DNA of 64,000 bases from the NCBI RefSeq assembly GCF_015209505.1, contig NZ_JADEYC010000021.1:62001-126000 (forward strand). The letters are read 5' to 3'. The stretch is from Saccharopolyspora montiporae. GTDB lineage: Bacteria > Actinomycetota > Actinomycetes > Mycobacteriales > Pseudonocardiaceae. The translations under genes and the position numbers were made by a program. A model generated the notes under the pieces. The model made no database searches. It had not been told where the DNA came from and worked only from the letters and a program-made list of their open reading frames with translations. Positions 36,278-47,470 of the stretch are shown piece by piece (position 1 is the first letter of the stretch; each line of letters begins with the position of its first letter).

Positions 36278-37441
36278 TCAGCTGAGGCGTTCGAGGATCG
36301 TCACGTTGGCGGTGCCGCCGCCTTCGCACATCGTCTGCAGCCCGTACCTGCCTCCGGTGCGCTCCAGCTCGCCCAGCATCGAGGTCATCAGCTTCGCCCC
36401 GGTGGCACCCAGCGGGTGGCCGAGCGCGATCGCGCCGCCGTTCGGATTGACCCGCGCCGGATCGATGTCGATCTCGCGCGACCAGGCCAGCACGACGCTG
36501 GCGAACGCCTCGTTGATCTCCACCACGTCGATGTCGCCTTCGGTGAGCCCGGCGCGGTCCAGCGCGTACCGGGTCGCCGCGATCGGGGCGGAGAGCATGA
36601 AGACCGGGTCATCGCCGCGCACCGAGATGTGCTGCACGCGGGCCCGCGGGCGCAAGCCCCAGCGGTCCACCGCCTGCTGCGAGGCCACCAGCAGCGCCGC
36701 GGATCCGTCCGAGATCTGGCTGGCCAGCCCGGCGGTGATCCGGCCGTCCGGCTGCAGCGGCTGCAGACCCGCCAACTTCTCCTTGCCGGTGTCCCGGCGC
36801 GGCCCCTCATCGTGCGAAACCCCGCCCAGCGGGGCGCATTCCGCGTCGAACCGACCCTCGTCGATCGCGCGCACCGCCCGGGCGTGGCTGGTCAGCGCGA
36901 AATCCTCCATCTCATCGCGGCTGATCCCCCACTTCTCCGCGATGAGCTCGGCGCCGCGGAACTGGGTGACCTCCTGGTCCCCGTAGCGCTGCTGCCAGCC
37001 CTGCGAACCGGACCCCGGCCCGTAGGCCACCGGGAACCCGAGCTGCTCGGACCCCAGCAGGGCACTGCCGATCGGGATCGCGCTCATGTTCTGCACCCCG
37101 CCGGCCACCACGAGGTCGGAAGTACCCGACAGCACGGCCTGCGCGGCGAAATGCACCGCCTGCTGCGACGAACCGCACTGCCGATCGACGGTCACCCCCG
37201 GAACGTGCTCGGGATAACCGGCGGCCAACCACGCGGTGCGCCCGATGTTGCCCGCCTGCCCGCCGACCGTGTCGACGCAGCCCCACACCACGTCGTCCAC
37301 GTCCTGCGGGTCGATCCCGGTCCGCTCGACGAGCGCGCGCAGCACGTGGGCGGACAGGTCCGCGGGATGCCGGTCGCTGAGCCCCCCGCCGCGCTTGCCC
37401 ACCGGAGTTCGTACCGCATCGACGATATATGCCTCGGCCAT
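36278..37441 (-). CDS. fadA6: Acetyl-CoA acyltransferase (thiolase) FadA6
   Basis: A 387-residue thiolase nearly collinear with Rv3556c. The nucleophile Cys is in GVTVDRQCGSSQQAVHFAAQ, the His in NPNGGAIALGHPLGATGAK and the second Cys in LQTMCEGGGTANVTI. FadA6 performs the thiolytic cleavages late in steroid C/D-ring degradation. ATG at 37441 (MAEAYIVDAVRTPVG) with GGAAGG upstream. The gene leads an operon with the two MaoC subunits, about 12 kb from kstR2 rather than next to it as in M. tuberculosis. Confidence 0.86.
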   Translation of the reverse strand: MAEAYIVDAVRTPVGKRGGGLSDRHPADLSAHVLRALVERTGIDPQDVDDVVWGCVDTVGGQAGNIGRTAWLAAGYPEHVPGVTVDRQCGSSQQAVHFAAQAVLSGTSDLVVAGGVQNMSAIPIGSALLGSEQLGFPVAYGPGSGSQGWQQRYGDQEVTQFRGAELIAEKWGISRDEMEDFALTSHARAVRAIDEGRFDAECAPLGGVSHDEGPRRDTGKEKLAGLQPLQPDGRITAGLASQISDGSAALLVASQQAVDRWGLRPRARVQHISVRGDDPVFMLSAPIAATRYALDRAGLTEGDIDVVEINEAFASVVLAWSREIDIDPARVNPNGGAIALGHPLGATGAKLMTSMLGELERTGGRYGLQTMCEGGGTANVTILERLS

Positions 37442-37528
37442 GCCCGACCCTTCCACCCGGGAACCGCCGCGCGAATGCGGCGCAGTCGGCGGCGGAGTCT
37501 AGGTGCGCCGAGCTCGGGTGCGGGCGGG

Positions 37529-37550
37529 CGCGTCCCGGTGAGCGGACGCG
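37529..37550 (-). terminator. Small hairpin after the 90-residue hypothetical gene
   Basis: Stem CGCGTCC (37529-37535)/GGACGCG (37544-37550) directly downstream of the minus-strand stop at 37552. Confidence 0.5.
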
Positions 37551-37551
37551 G

Positions 37552-37824
37552 TCAGCCGGAGCGGCCGGCCAGCCGCGCGTCCGTGCGTTCGGCGAACTCG
37601 TCCAGCCCGTCCAGCAGTGCCGAGTACTCGACCCCCTCGGCGTGCCCGAGCTGCAACCAGTGCCGCAGCATCGCCACCTGGTGGCGTACCCGGGAGACCT
37701 CGTCGGCGTCGGAGAACTCCAGGGCGTCGACCTCCAGGCGCACCGAGCGGGCGGTCTCCAGCGCGGTGAGCACCGGTAGCAGTGATGCGGCCCCGGCCGG
37801 GGCGCTCACGCGATCCTCGATCAT
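37552..37824 (-). CDS. Hypothetical 90-residue helical protein
   Basis: ATG at 37824 follows a very strong GGAGGAGG site. The product is acidic, helix-rich and without cysteines, membrane segments or a recognisable family. Stretches such as VRHQVAMLRHWLQLGHAEGV suggest an amphipathic helix. It lies between the TPR gene terminator and fadA6 and has hairpins on both sides, so it is likely transcribed on its own. Confidence 0.65.
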   Translation of the reverse strand: MIEDRVSAPAGAASLLPVLTALETARSVRLEVDALEFSDADEVSRVRHQVAMLRHWLQLGHAEGVEYSALLDGLDEFAERTDARLAGRSG

Positions 37825-37850
37825 GACGGGCCTCCTCCTGCTCTCGCCTG

Positions 37851-37879
37851 CGGTGCCGGTCCAGCATGCTCCGGCACCG
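37851..37879 (-). terminator. Hairpin terminator after the TPR gene
   Basis: Perfect 9-bp stem CGGTGCCGG (37851-37859)/CCGGCACCG (37871-37879) with an 11-base loop, 36 bases past the stop at 37916. Confidence 0.6.
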
Positions 37880-37915
37880 GGTGAGCGCACCCGGGTCTTT
37901 GGTCCCGGATTCCGG

Positions 37916-40900
37916 TCACCGGGCCGGCTCGACCACCGGCTCCGGCTCACCGCAGGCCAGCGCCAAGAGCTGCTCCCGGCTGCCGTGGTCGGCCGGGACC
38001 TCGCGCAGCACGTGCAGCACGTCGGCGGCCACGCCGGCACCGCGGCGCTGTTCCTGCAGCACCTCCCGGATGCGCTCCAGGGCCAGCTCGGCCAGCTCGC
38101 GGTCCCGGCTGTCGCACGCGCGGACGAACGCGGTCACCGCACCGGCCGGATCATCGGCGGCGCGGCGCAACCCGCCGAGGCCCAGCTGCGCGCGCACCCC
38201 CACGTCCGGATCGTCGCCGAGCCGTTCGTACTGCGCGCGAGCACCCGCCGGATCGTCGAGCTCCACCAGGGCGTGCCCGAGTTCCAGCCCGGCCGCGGCC
38301 GAGGTACCGACCACGTCGAGCCGGTCGGCCCGGGCGAACCAGTCCGCGGCGGCCCGCGGGTCCCGCTGCGCGCTCGCGCACCGACCGAGCACGAGCATGC
38401 CCTGGGCCGCGGTCTCCGGATCCCGGGAATCGGCCGCGCGGTGCAGCAGCGGGCGGGCGGCGGGCCCGGTCTCGCCGAGCATGAGCAGCTGGCAGCGCAC
38501 CAGGGTGCCGAACTCCTCGGCCGAGCCCGCGGCGGTTTCCGCGGCCGCCCAGGCTTCGTCGGCGGCGTCGGGGGCACCGCGCAGCGCGTGCAGGCTCCCG
38601 CGCAGCACCGCGGTCTCCGCCAGCCGCCCGTCCGGAACCCGGCGGCAGACCGCGTCGGCACCGTCCGCATCACCGAAGCGCAGCAGCAGCGCACCCAGCC
38701 GCACCGCGGCGCGGTCGGCGGTCTCGCCCGCCGCGGTGGACATGGCTTGCCGCAGCCAGACGAGGGCGATCGCGTGCTGCCCGTCGCGCACCGCCTGCTC
38801 GGCGAGGTCGATCCGCGCCTGCGCGGCGCTGCGCGCGGGACCGGCCTCGGCGACCACCCGCAGCAGCGCTGTCCGCGCACCGCCGGTCGCCTCCGCGGAC
38901 AGCTCCGCGGCGATCTCGGCGCACCGGTGCTGGTCCGCCGGGTCCGCCCCGCGCAGCAGTCCGGAAGCGCAGGCGGGATCGGTGCGCACCGCGCACCAGA
39001 ACTGCGCCACCAGGTCGGATTCCCAGTGCTCGGCCAGCAAGGCGCGTGCTCCGGCGCTGTCGCCGTCGGCCAGCAACCGTTCGGCGCGCTGCTGCGGATC
39101 GGCCGGCGCGAGGCGTTCGGACGCGGAAGCGGTCACCTCGGGGTCGCCGCAATCCAGCGCCCGCCGATACGCCTCCCGCGCGCCGGCCTCGTCACCGCTG
39201 CCGGCGAGCAGATCACCGAGGTCCTGCGCGGCGTGCGCCCGAGCACTGGGCACCTCGGAGGCCATCGCCCGCTCGAACGCGGCGCGCGCCTCGGCGATCC
39301 GCCCGCTGCCACCCAGCAGGATGCCGATGTTGCCCGCCGCGTAGGCGGCTTCGGCCGGCGAACCGACGGCTTCGGCGCGTTCGAAGGCGGCCACCGCCGC
39401 GGACACGTCACCCCGCTGCTCCAGCAGCGCGCCGAGCCGGTGCGCGGCGCCGCCCGCGTTGTCGCTGCGCCCCTCGGCGACCTCGGCCAGCAGCGCCTCG
39501 GCGCGTTCCGGTTCGCCGTCGTCGGCCAGCACCTCGGCCAGGCTGCACCGGGCCACCGCGGCCTCCTCCGGATCGGCGCCCTCCGCGGCGCGCTCCCAGG
39601 CCGCGGCCGCGCCCGCGTGGTCACCACTGTCCCGGTGCAGGACGCCGAGCAGCAGCCAGCCGTGCTGGGTGGTGCTCGGATGCCCGGACTCGATCACCAG
39701 GCGCAGCACGTCACCGGCCTGCTCGATCCGCCGGTGGTGCTCGAAACCGTGCGCCAGGGCCAGGCACAACCTGCTGGCGGTGCGGTGCTGCGGGCCGCCG
39801 CGCAGCGCGTCGAAGGCCTCCTCGGCGGGCTCCTCGCGCAGCGCGTGCGCGGCGAACGCGGCCACCCCACCGAGGTCGCCGCCCCGCTCGCGGAGCCGGT
39901 CGAACCGGTCGAGCGCCTCGTCGAGCGCCCCGCTCTCGGCGAGCAGTTCGGCGAGCAGGTGCGCCGACCAGGACGCCAGCTGCGGGTGTTGCGACTCGGC
40001 GGTGCTGCGGTAGAGCTCCAGCAGGTCGGCGCGTTCGTCCCGGTCGCGGTGCAGCGTGGCCAGCCGGTCGAAGACCGCTTCCTGCACCGCGGGCAACCCG
40101 CTGGCGTGCGCGGCGCGCAGCTGCTCGACCGCCCCCGCGGCGTCGCCCGTGCCGCGCAGCGCCTCGCCGAGGTGGGCGTGCAGCCACGGCAGCAGCTCGG
40201 GCGGGCCGGTGCGCACCGCGCGGTGCAGCAGCTCGACCGCGTCCTGGTGCGCGAGCCCGGGAGCCAGCAGCAGCGCGGCCCGGGCCCGGACCAGCGGGTG
40301 CTCGCCGTCGGCCAGTTCGCGGGGCGGCTCGTCGGCACCATCCCGCTCGGCGCGCAGCAGCAGGCTCAACTCGTCCTCGTGCTCATCGGCGGGGGTGCCG
40401 CCCGCCTCCTCCGGGAGCAGCATCCGCAGCCGGGCATCGGGTTCGTCCAGCAGCGCCAACCGCAGCGCGGCCTGCTGCGCGGCCGGGTCGAGCGCCGTGT
40501 CCCGGATGTGCGCCAGCTCCGCGCGGGCAGCCGCCTCGTCCCCGGTCAACGCGTCCAGTACCGCCAGCACGAGCGCGGCCGCACCCGGCTCGTCCTCCTG
40601 CTCGGCCAGCGCGGCCCAGTGGGCGCGCGGCGCCTCCGGACCGGGTTCGGCCGCCGCGTCCCCGTCCGGGGCCGGTCGGGCGTCGGGATCGTCGTCGGGG
40701 TCCCCGGTTTCCTCCACGGGGTCCGAGTCGTCCACCGCCGGAACTTCCCGGTGTGCCGGGGTTTCCGGAGCGGGCGGCGGCGAAGCTGCCTCGACGGGCT
40801 CCGCACCCGGACCGCCGGCGGGGTCCTGCACGGTGTCCAGCGCCACCGCCGCCTGGTGGGCCAGCGCGGCGTCGCGGGCCTCGCTGGCGTGCTGGAAGGC

Positions 40901-41992
40901 TTCCACGGCACCGGCGGAGTCACCGAGTTCGAACAGCAGCGAGCCCAACCGGTAGGCGGCCGCATCGGACTCGGTTCCGGAGGTGGAGCGGACCAGGTCG
41001 CGCAGCGCCGCGGCCGCGGCGTGCGGATCACCGGTCTGCCGGTGCAGGTCGGCCAGGGATTCCAACGCGCGGGCGGCGAACAGCGGGTGCCGGGTGGCCG
41101 CCACGCGTTCCAGCGTGCGTTGCGCTTCGGCGGTGTTGCCGAGCCTGCGCTGCTGACCGGCCATCCGGTGCAGCGCGTCCAGGCGGACGTCCGGGCGCGG
41201 GTCCTGCGCGGCCCGCCGGAGTTCCCGCTCCGCGGCGGCGTGCTCGCCCGCGTCGGCCAGCGCCGAGGCGAGCAGCACCTGCCCGTGCGCGAGGTGCTCG
41301 GGGTGGCGGTGCCCGATGATCCGCTCGGCCAGCGGGCGCAGCGCACCGAGATCGGCGGGGTGCAGCGCGGCCAGTTCCGCAGCGGCCAGCGAGGCGTATT
41401 CCGCGTCGCCGCCGTCCAGCAACTCGCCGAGCAGCGGTTCTGCCCGGGACCGCTCGTCGCCGTCGAGCAACCGCCGAGCCCGCGCGTAGATGCCGGGCGC
41501 GACGTCTTCGGCCGGATCGGGTTCGGGCAGCTGCAGACCGGACACGACGCCGACCGCGGCCGGTTCGCCGCTGGCCGCGGCCAGTTCGCGCGCCTGCCGA
41601 GCCCCGCGGGTGTCCCCGCGGACGTGCAACACCTGGGCGAGCAGGGCCTGCGCCTTGGCCGCGGCGGCGGGATCCGGCCCCCTGCTGGCATGGCGCAGCA
41701 CGACCTGGGCGTTCTCCAGGTCGTCCCGGTCGAACAGCAGCGGCCCCAGCGCCAGCGCCGCGTGCTGGGCGTGCTCGGCCACACCGGACTCCAGGCACCG
41801 CTGGTGCAGCTCCAGCGCCCCGTCCGGATCGCCCTGCTCATCGCGCAGGGCGCCCAGCAGCCGTGCCGCGTGCGCGGATCCGGCGGCGTCGGCGCCCTCC
41901 AGCACGGCGCGCAGCTCCGCTTCGGCGGCGGCGTGCTCGCCGTCACCGTGCAGGTCGCGTGCGCGGTCGATGCGCTGTTCCCACTGCCCCAA
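37916..41992 (-). CDS. Giant tetratricopeptide-repeat protein (1358 residues)
   Basis: A cytoplasmic-looking protein built almost entirely of degenerate TPR/Sel1-like helical pairs of about 35 residues, for example AAAAWERAAEGADPEEAAVA and VAAFERAEAVGSPAEAAYAA. An acidic, proline-rich linker (about residues 400-470, including VDDSDPVEETGDPDDDPDA) divides it into two arrays. No enzymatic domain, signal peptide or membrane helix is seen. It probably acts as a scaffold. The TTG at 41992 has GGAGG eight bases upstream and gives MGQWEQRIDRARDL; no nearby ATG or GTG is in frame. Neighbours give no clear functional hint. Confidence 0.75.
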   Translation of the reverse strand: MGQWEQRIDRARDLHGDGEHAAAEAELRAVLEGADAAGSAHAARLLGALRDEQGDPDGALELHQRCLESGVAEHAQHAALALGPLLFDRDDLENAQVVLRHASRGPDPAAAAKAQALLAQVLHVRGDTRGARQARELAAASGEPAAVGVVSGLQLPEPDPAEDVAPGIYARARRLLDGDERSRAEPLLGELLDGGDAEYASLAAAELAALHPADLGALRPLAERIIGHRHPEHLAHGQVLLASALADAGEHAAAERELRRAAQDPRPDVRLDALHRMAGQQRRLGNTAEAQRTLERVAATRHPLFAARALESLADLHRQTGDPHAAAAALRDLVRSTSGTESDAAAYRLGSLLFELGDSAGAVEAFQHASEARDAALAHQAAVALDTVQDPAGGPGAEPVEAASPPPAPETPAHREVPAVDDSDPVEETGDPDDDPDARPAPDGDAAAEPGPEAPRAHWAALAEQEDEPGAAALVLAVLDALTGDEAAARAELAHIRDTALDPAAQQAALRLALLDEPDARLRMLLPEEAGGTPADEHEDELSLLLRAERDGADEPPRELADGEHPLVRARAALLLAPGLAHQDAVELLHRAVRTGPPELLPWLHAHLGEALRGTGDAAGAVEQLRAAHASGLPAVQEAVFDRLATLHRDRDERADLLELYRSTAESQHPQLASWSAHLLAELLAESGALDEALDRFDRLRERGGDLGGVAAFAAHALREEPAEEAFDALRGGPQHRTASRLCLALAHGFEHHRRIEQAGDVLRLVIESGHPSTTQHGWLLLGVLHRDSGDHAGAAAAWERAAEGADPEEAAVARCSLAEVLADDGEPERAEALLAEVAEGRSDNAGGAAHRLGALLEQRGDVSAAVAAFERAEAVGSPAEAAYAAGNIGILLGGSGRIAEARAAFERAMASEVPSARAHAAQDLGDLLAGSGDEAGAREAYRRALDCGDPEVTASASERLAPADPQQRAERLLADGDSAGARALLAEHWESDLVAQFWCAVRTDPACASGLLRGADPADQHRCAEIAAELSAEATGGARTALLRVVAEAGPARSAAQARIDLAEQAVRDGQHAIALVWLRQAMSTAAGETADRAAVRLGALLLRFGDADGADAVCRRVPDGRLAETAVLRGSLHALRGAPDAADEAWAAAETAAGSAEEFGTLVRCQLLMLGETGPAARPLLHRAADSRDPETAAQGMLVLGRCASAQRDPRAAADWFARADRLDVVGTSAAAGLELGHALVELDDPAGARAQYERLGDDPDVGVRAQLGLGGLRRAADDPAGAVTAFVRACDSRDRELAELALERIREVLQEQRRGAGVAADVLHVLREVPADHGSREQLLALACGEPEPVVEPAR

Positions 41993-42121
41993 TGCGTCGC
42001 CTCCGGTCGGATGATCAGCGGACGCGGCGAGGATAGCGGGCGCGGCGGCGGCTTCCCGCCGACGGCGCTCTTGGGCACCCGCGGGCCGGCCGGCGCTGTC
42101 CGGGACGGCCCGCGAACACGA

Positions 42122-42156
42122 CGACGGCCCGCCCGCGGGAAGCGGACGGGCCGTCG
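42122..42156 (-). terminator. Terminator after the GH25 gene
   Basis: Stem CGACGGCCCG (42122-42131)/CGGGCCGTCG (42147-42156) 24 bases downstream of the minus-strand stop at 42181. Confidence 0.7.
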
Positions 42157-42180
42157 GTAGCTGCGGTTCGTGCGAACCGG

Positions 42181-43407
42181 TCAGGAGGCGAGCTGGCGGA
42201 GCCGCTCGATCCCTTCGTCGTAGATGTTCAGGTCGGTGTCGCCCTCGATACCGGCGACCGAGCCGCTCTCGCTGTACTGCCAGAAGTCCCAGTCGTTGAA
42301 GCCGTTGGGAATCTGCGGCTCATCGACGCCGTAGGAGGCCAGCCACAGGCTGTGGTCACCGTAGGAGTCGGTGGAGCCCATGCACTGCTGCCAGAACGAC
42401 GGGTTCGCGTAGATGATCGGCTCGTGGCCGGTGCGGTCCTTGACCGTCGCGCTGAACTCGTCGGTCCAGGCGTGCATCTCGTCGACGGACTTGTTGTAGC
42501 AACCGCCGCTGTTCGGGTCGACCTCCAGGTCGAGCACCGGCGGCAGCGTCTTGCCGTCGTTCTGGTACTGGGCGACGTCCAGGAAGCGGTTCGCCTGCTC
42601 CGCGGCGCCCGAGTCGTCCGGGCGGGCGAAGTGGTAGGCGCCCGTGATCAGACCGGCGTCCTTGGCGCCGTGGTACTGCTCGTCGTACATGGGGTTGCTG
42701 AAGCTGGTGCCGTCCGAGGCCAGGACGAAGCTGAACTCCTTGCCGTCGGCCTTGACCTGCTTCCAGTCGATGTCGCCGTTGTGGTTGGACACGTCGATGC
42801 CCTCCACCGGCGGCCCGAGCGGTGCGGGCGGTTCGGGGGCGCCACCACGGTTCGGCGCGTTCGGGTCGGGGCTGGCCATCGGCGTGTTCCCGCCCTGGCC
42901 GGGCACGGCGGCCTGCACCGGGGAGGCCTGGGCCGTTTCGTCGCCCTGACCCTGCTGGCCGCTGACGCCGCCGATGATGAGACCGACGACACCCACGGCC
43001 GCGACCGCGGCGCCCAGCTGCATCGAACGCAGCCGCTTCGATCCGCTGCGGCCCTCGCCGTCCTCGGCGGACAGCTTCTGCCGCGCCTCGGCCAGCCGCG
43101 GGGCCAGCTTCTCCTGGAGGCTCCGGAACGCGGAGGACTCCTGGATCGTGCGGATCAGCGGAGCCAGCCACTGCCGAATGCGCTCGAACAGCGGGGCGAG
43201 CCAGGCGCCGACGCGGTTGCCGGTCGGTCGAACTCGGTCCACCGCCGAACGCAGGGTGTGGTCGGTCCGCATCGCGGCGGAACGCAGCCCGCGGTCATCG
43301 GTCTCCTCGGGGGTGGAGACGTGATCGTTGGTTTCGGGGGTTCCTGGTTGGTCGGGGGATTCGGGTTTCACGAGCCCCACACTCCGGCACGGAGCGTGTA
43401 CGTGCAT
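42181..43407 (-). CDS. Membrane-anchored GH25 muramidase
   Basis: A 408-residue protein with about 128 cytoplasmic residues, a membrane helix (about 129-150, LGAAVAAVGVVGLIIGG), a Pro/Ala/Gly-rich linker (151-200) and a glycoside hydrolase 25 domain (201-408). Catalytic acidic residues are in VEGIDVSNHNGDIDW (Asp205) and PPVLDLEVDP (Asp293, Glu295). GH25 enzymes cut the N-acetylmuramic acid bond of peptidoglycan. The long charged inner region, with a helical SAFRSLQEKLAPRLAEARQKL, is unusual and may bind an inner partner. The ATG at 43407 could be replaced by GTG at 43371. Confidence 0.82.
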   Translation of the reverse strand: MHVHAPCRSVGLVKPESPDQPGTPETNDHVSTPEETDDRGLRSAAMRTDHTLRSAVDRVRPTGNRVGAWLAPLFERIRQWLAPLIRTIQESSAFRSLQEKLAPRLAEARQKLSAEDGEGRSGSKRLRSMQLGAAVAAVGVVGLIIGGVSGQQGQGDETAQASPVQAAVPGQGGNTPMASPDPNAPNRGGAPEPPAPLGPPVEGIDVSNHNGDIDWKQVKADGKEFSFVLASDGTSFSNPMYDEQYHGAKDAGLITGAYHFARPDDSGAAEQANRFLDVAQYQNDGKTLPPVLDLEVDPNSGGCYNKSVDEMHAWTDEFSATVKDRTGHEPIIYANPSFWQQCMGSTDSYGDHSLWLASYGVDEPQIPNGFNDWDFWQYSESGSVAGIEGDTDLNIYDEGIERLRQLAS

Positions 43408-43837
43408 CGCGGTTATTACCTACGCGGATACCTAGATTGACCCCTTCGAAGCACGCAGCCTTGCCGAATAAGCACGGAACGTAATGAAACTGCGGTCTGA
43501 GGCAGGTGGCAGCGGAGTCTATCCGCCTTGCCCGGAGGATCCGAAACCAGGCCGGTCCGCAACCGCGCGGACGAAGCAGCGCTCCCGGTGCACCGCACCA
43601 GCGGCCCCGTCCGGCACAGCCGACCCGGCCCGGCCCCGGTCCACCCGGGGCGAAGCGGGAGCGCCCGACGCGGGCCCGCACCCGGTCCGGGTCGGCGACC
43701 GAACCCGCTGTACCCGATCGGCAACGCTGTGCGCTGCACCGACACGCCGGGGTATGCGCCGGTCCGGGCCCGCGGCGGCGTCGGGCAGAATGCTCGACCG
43801 GATCTGGCGAAGATCGCAGAAAAGGCGGAGCAGCAAC
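43408..43837. other. Intergenic region between GH25 gene and tex
   Basis: About 430 bases separating two divergent genes. It must contain both promoters. I see no convincing gene, repeat or hairpin in it; open frames on both strands are long only because of the high GC content. Confidence 0.5.
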
Positions 43838-46243
<2,406 letters not shown>

Positions 46244-46247
46244 CCGG

Positions 46248-46283
46248 CGGCGGGACGGGGACACCGCAGCCCTCGTCCCGCCG
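46248..46283 (+). terminator. Terminator after tex
   Basis: Stem CGGCGGGACG (46248-46257)/CGTCCCGCCG (46274-46283), four bases beyond the tex stop. Confidence 0.75.
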
Positions 46284-46382
46284 GCCGCGGCCGCTCACGC
46301 CCTCGTGCGTCGGCGGGGCAGGTGCGCAGCCCATCGCGGGCGAGCGCACCGCGCCGGATCCGGCCCGGACGCTGGCCGCCCC

Positions 46383-47339
46383 TCATTCGTACATCGCGAT
46401 GAAACGGCCGATCACGCCGCCTTCACGGAGCTTGTCGATCGCGCCCGGGATGTCGGCGTGGGTGATGCGGTTCATCGGCGGGTTGAGCTTGCCCGTCCGC
46501 ATGAGCTCGTAGATGCCGGCCAAGTCCTCCTTGGTGCCCGACTTCGAACCCCTGATGCTGAGCTGGTTGATGATGATCGGGTAGGTGCTGATGGTCGCTT
46601 CCAGACGCCCCATCCCGACCTGGACCAGAGTGCCGAACTCGGCCAACGTTTCGATCGCCGCCGACGTCGTGGTGCCGAAACCCGCGTAGTCGACGATCAG
46701 GTCCAGCTCCTTGTCCTGGAACGCGTCGATCGAGTCGGCGACACCGGCCAGGCCGATCTCGTCGGCCAGCTCCCGCGTGTCCGGATTGATCTCAGCCCCG
46801 TAGACCTCGGATCCGATCAGCGCAGCGCAGCGCGCGCCGATGTAGCCCAACCCGCCGAGGCCGATGACGCCGACCTTCATGCCCTCCTTCGCGCCGCCGA
46901 CCACCATGATCGCGTGGTAGGCGGTCAACCCGGCGTCGGTCGCCATCGCACCGAGGTCGAAGGGAACTTCGTCGGGCAAGGGGACGAGGTTGGCGTCGGT
47001 CGCGCGGAGCTTGGGCGCGAACCCGCCGTCCCACTTGCCGTAGCCGAGCGCGCTCCCGTCGGGCGTCAGCGGAGCGAGACCGACGCGGTCGCCGACCTTC
47101 CAGTGCCCCATGCCCTCACCGACCTCGCTGATCACACCGGCGGACTCGTGGCCCATGGTGCGGGGAAGGCCCTGCTGGAACAGCGACATCCAGCCCGGGT
47201 CGTCGAGCGTCGTGACGTCCGAGTGGCACACACCCGACGCCTTGACGTCGACGACGACCTCCCCGGGACCGGCGTGCGGCTCCTCGACCTCGTTGTACTG
47301 CAGCGGGTTGCCGGTACCCATGAACTGCCAAGCCTTCAT
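46383..47339 (-). CDS. Zinc-dependent MDR alcohol dehydrogenase without structural-zinc lobe
   Basis: A 318-residue medium-chain dehydrogenase starting MKAWQFMGTGNPLQY. Catalytic zinc ligands Cys38 (GVCHSD) and His64-Glu65 (GHESAG) are present, and VIGLGGLGYIGARCAALIG binds NAD(P). The lobe that normally has four cysteines is replaced by a short loop (PLTPDGSALGYGKWDGG) with none, so only catalytic zinc is expected. It is read in the same direction as the mycofactocin genes, 131 bases after mftE. A link with mycofactocin is inferred from position. ATG 47339 with GAGGGGG upstream. Confidence 0.82.
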   Translation of the reverse strand: MKAWQFMGTGNPLQYNEVEEPHAGPGEVVVDVKASGVCHSDVTTLDDPGWMSLFQQGLPRTMGHESAGVISEVGEGMGHWKVGDRVGLAPLTPDGSALGYGKWDGGFAPKLRATDANLVPLPDEVPFDLGAMATDAGLTAYHAIMVVGGAKEGMKVGVIGLGGLGYIGARCAALIGSEVYGAEINPDTRELADEIGLAGVADSIDAFQDKELDLIVDYAGFGTTTSAAIETLAEFGTLVQVGMGRLEATISTYPIIINQLSIRGSKSGTKEDLAGIYELMRTGKLNPPMNRITHADIPGAIDKLREGGVIGRFIAMYE

Positions 47340-47470
47340 GCCTGACCCCCTCGTCGCCCCGAACTGCCGGGCCCAGTCTCCCCCGACATCGCCGGCCACG
47401 CCGCTCGCTGCGCTCGGCTCCCCGATCACCGGCGGGGGTGGTCATGCCGCTCATCGGCGCGGCCGGCCGC

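Noticed and set aside
36251-42160. A 1969-codon open frame on the plus strand opposite the TPR gene and fadA6
   Set aside because: It is an antisense frame without stops caused by GC-rich third positions. Its product is rich in Arg, Gly, Gln and Pro with no family resemblance, while the minus-strand genes show clear motifs and ribosome-binding sites.
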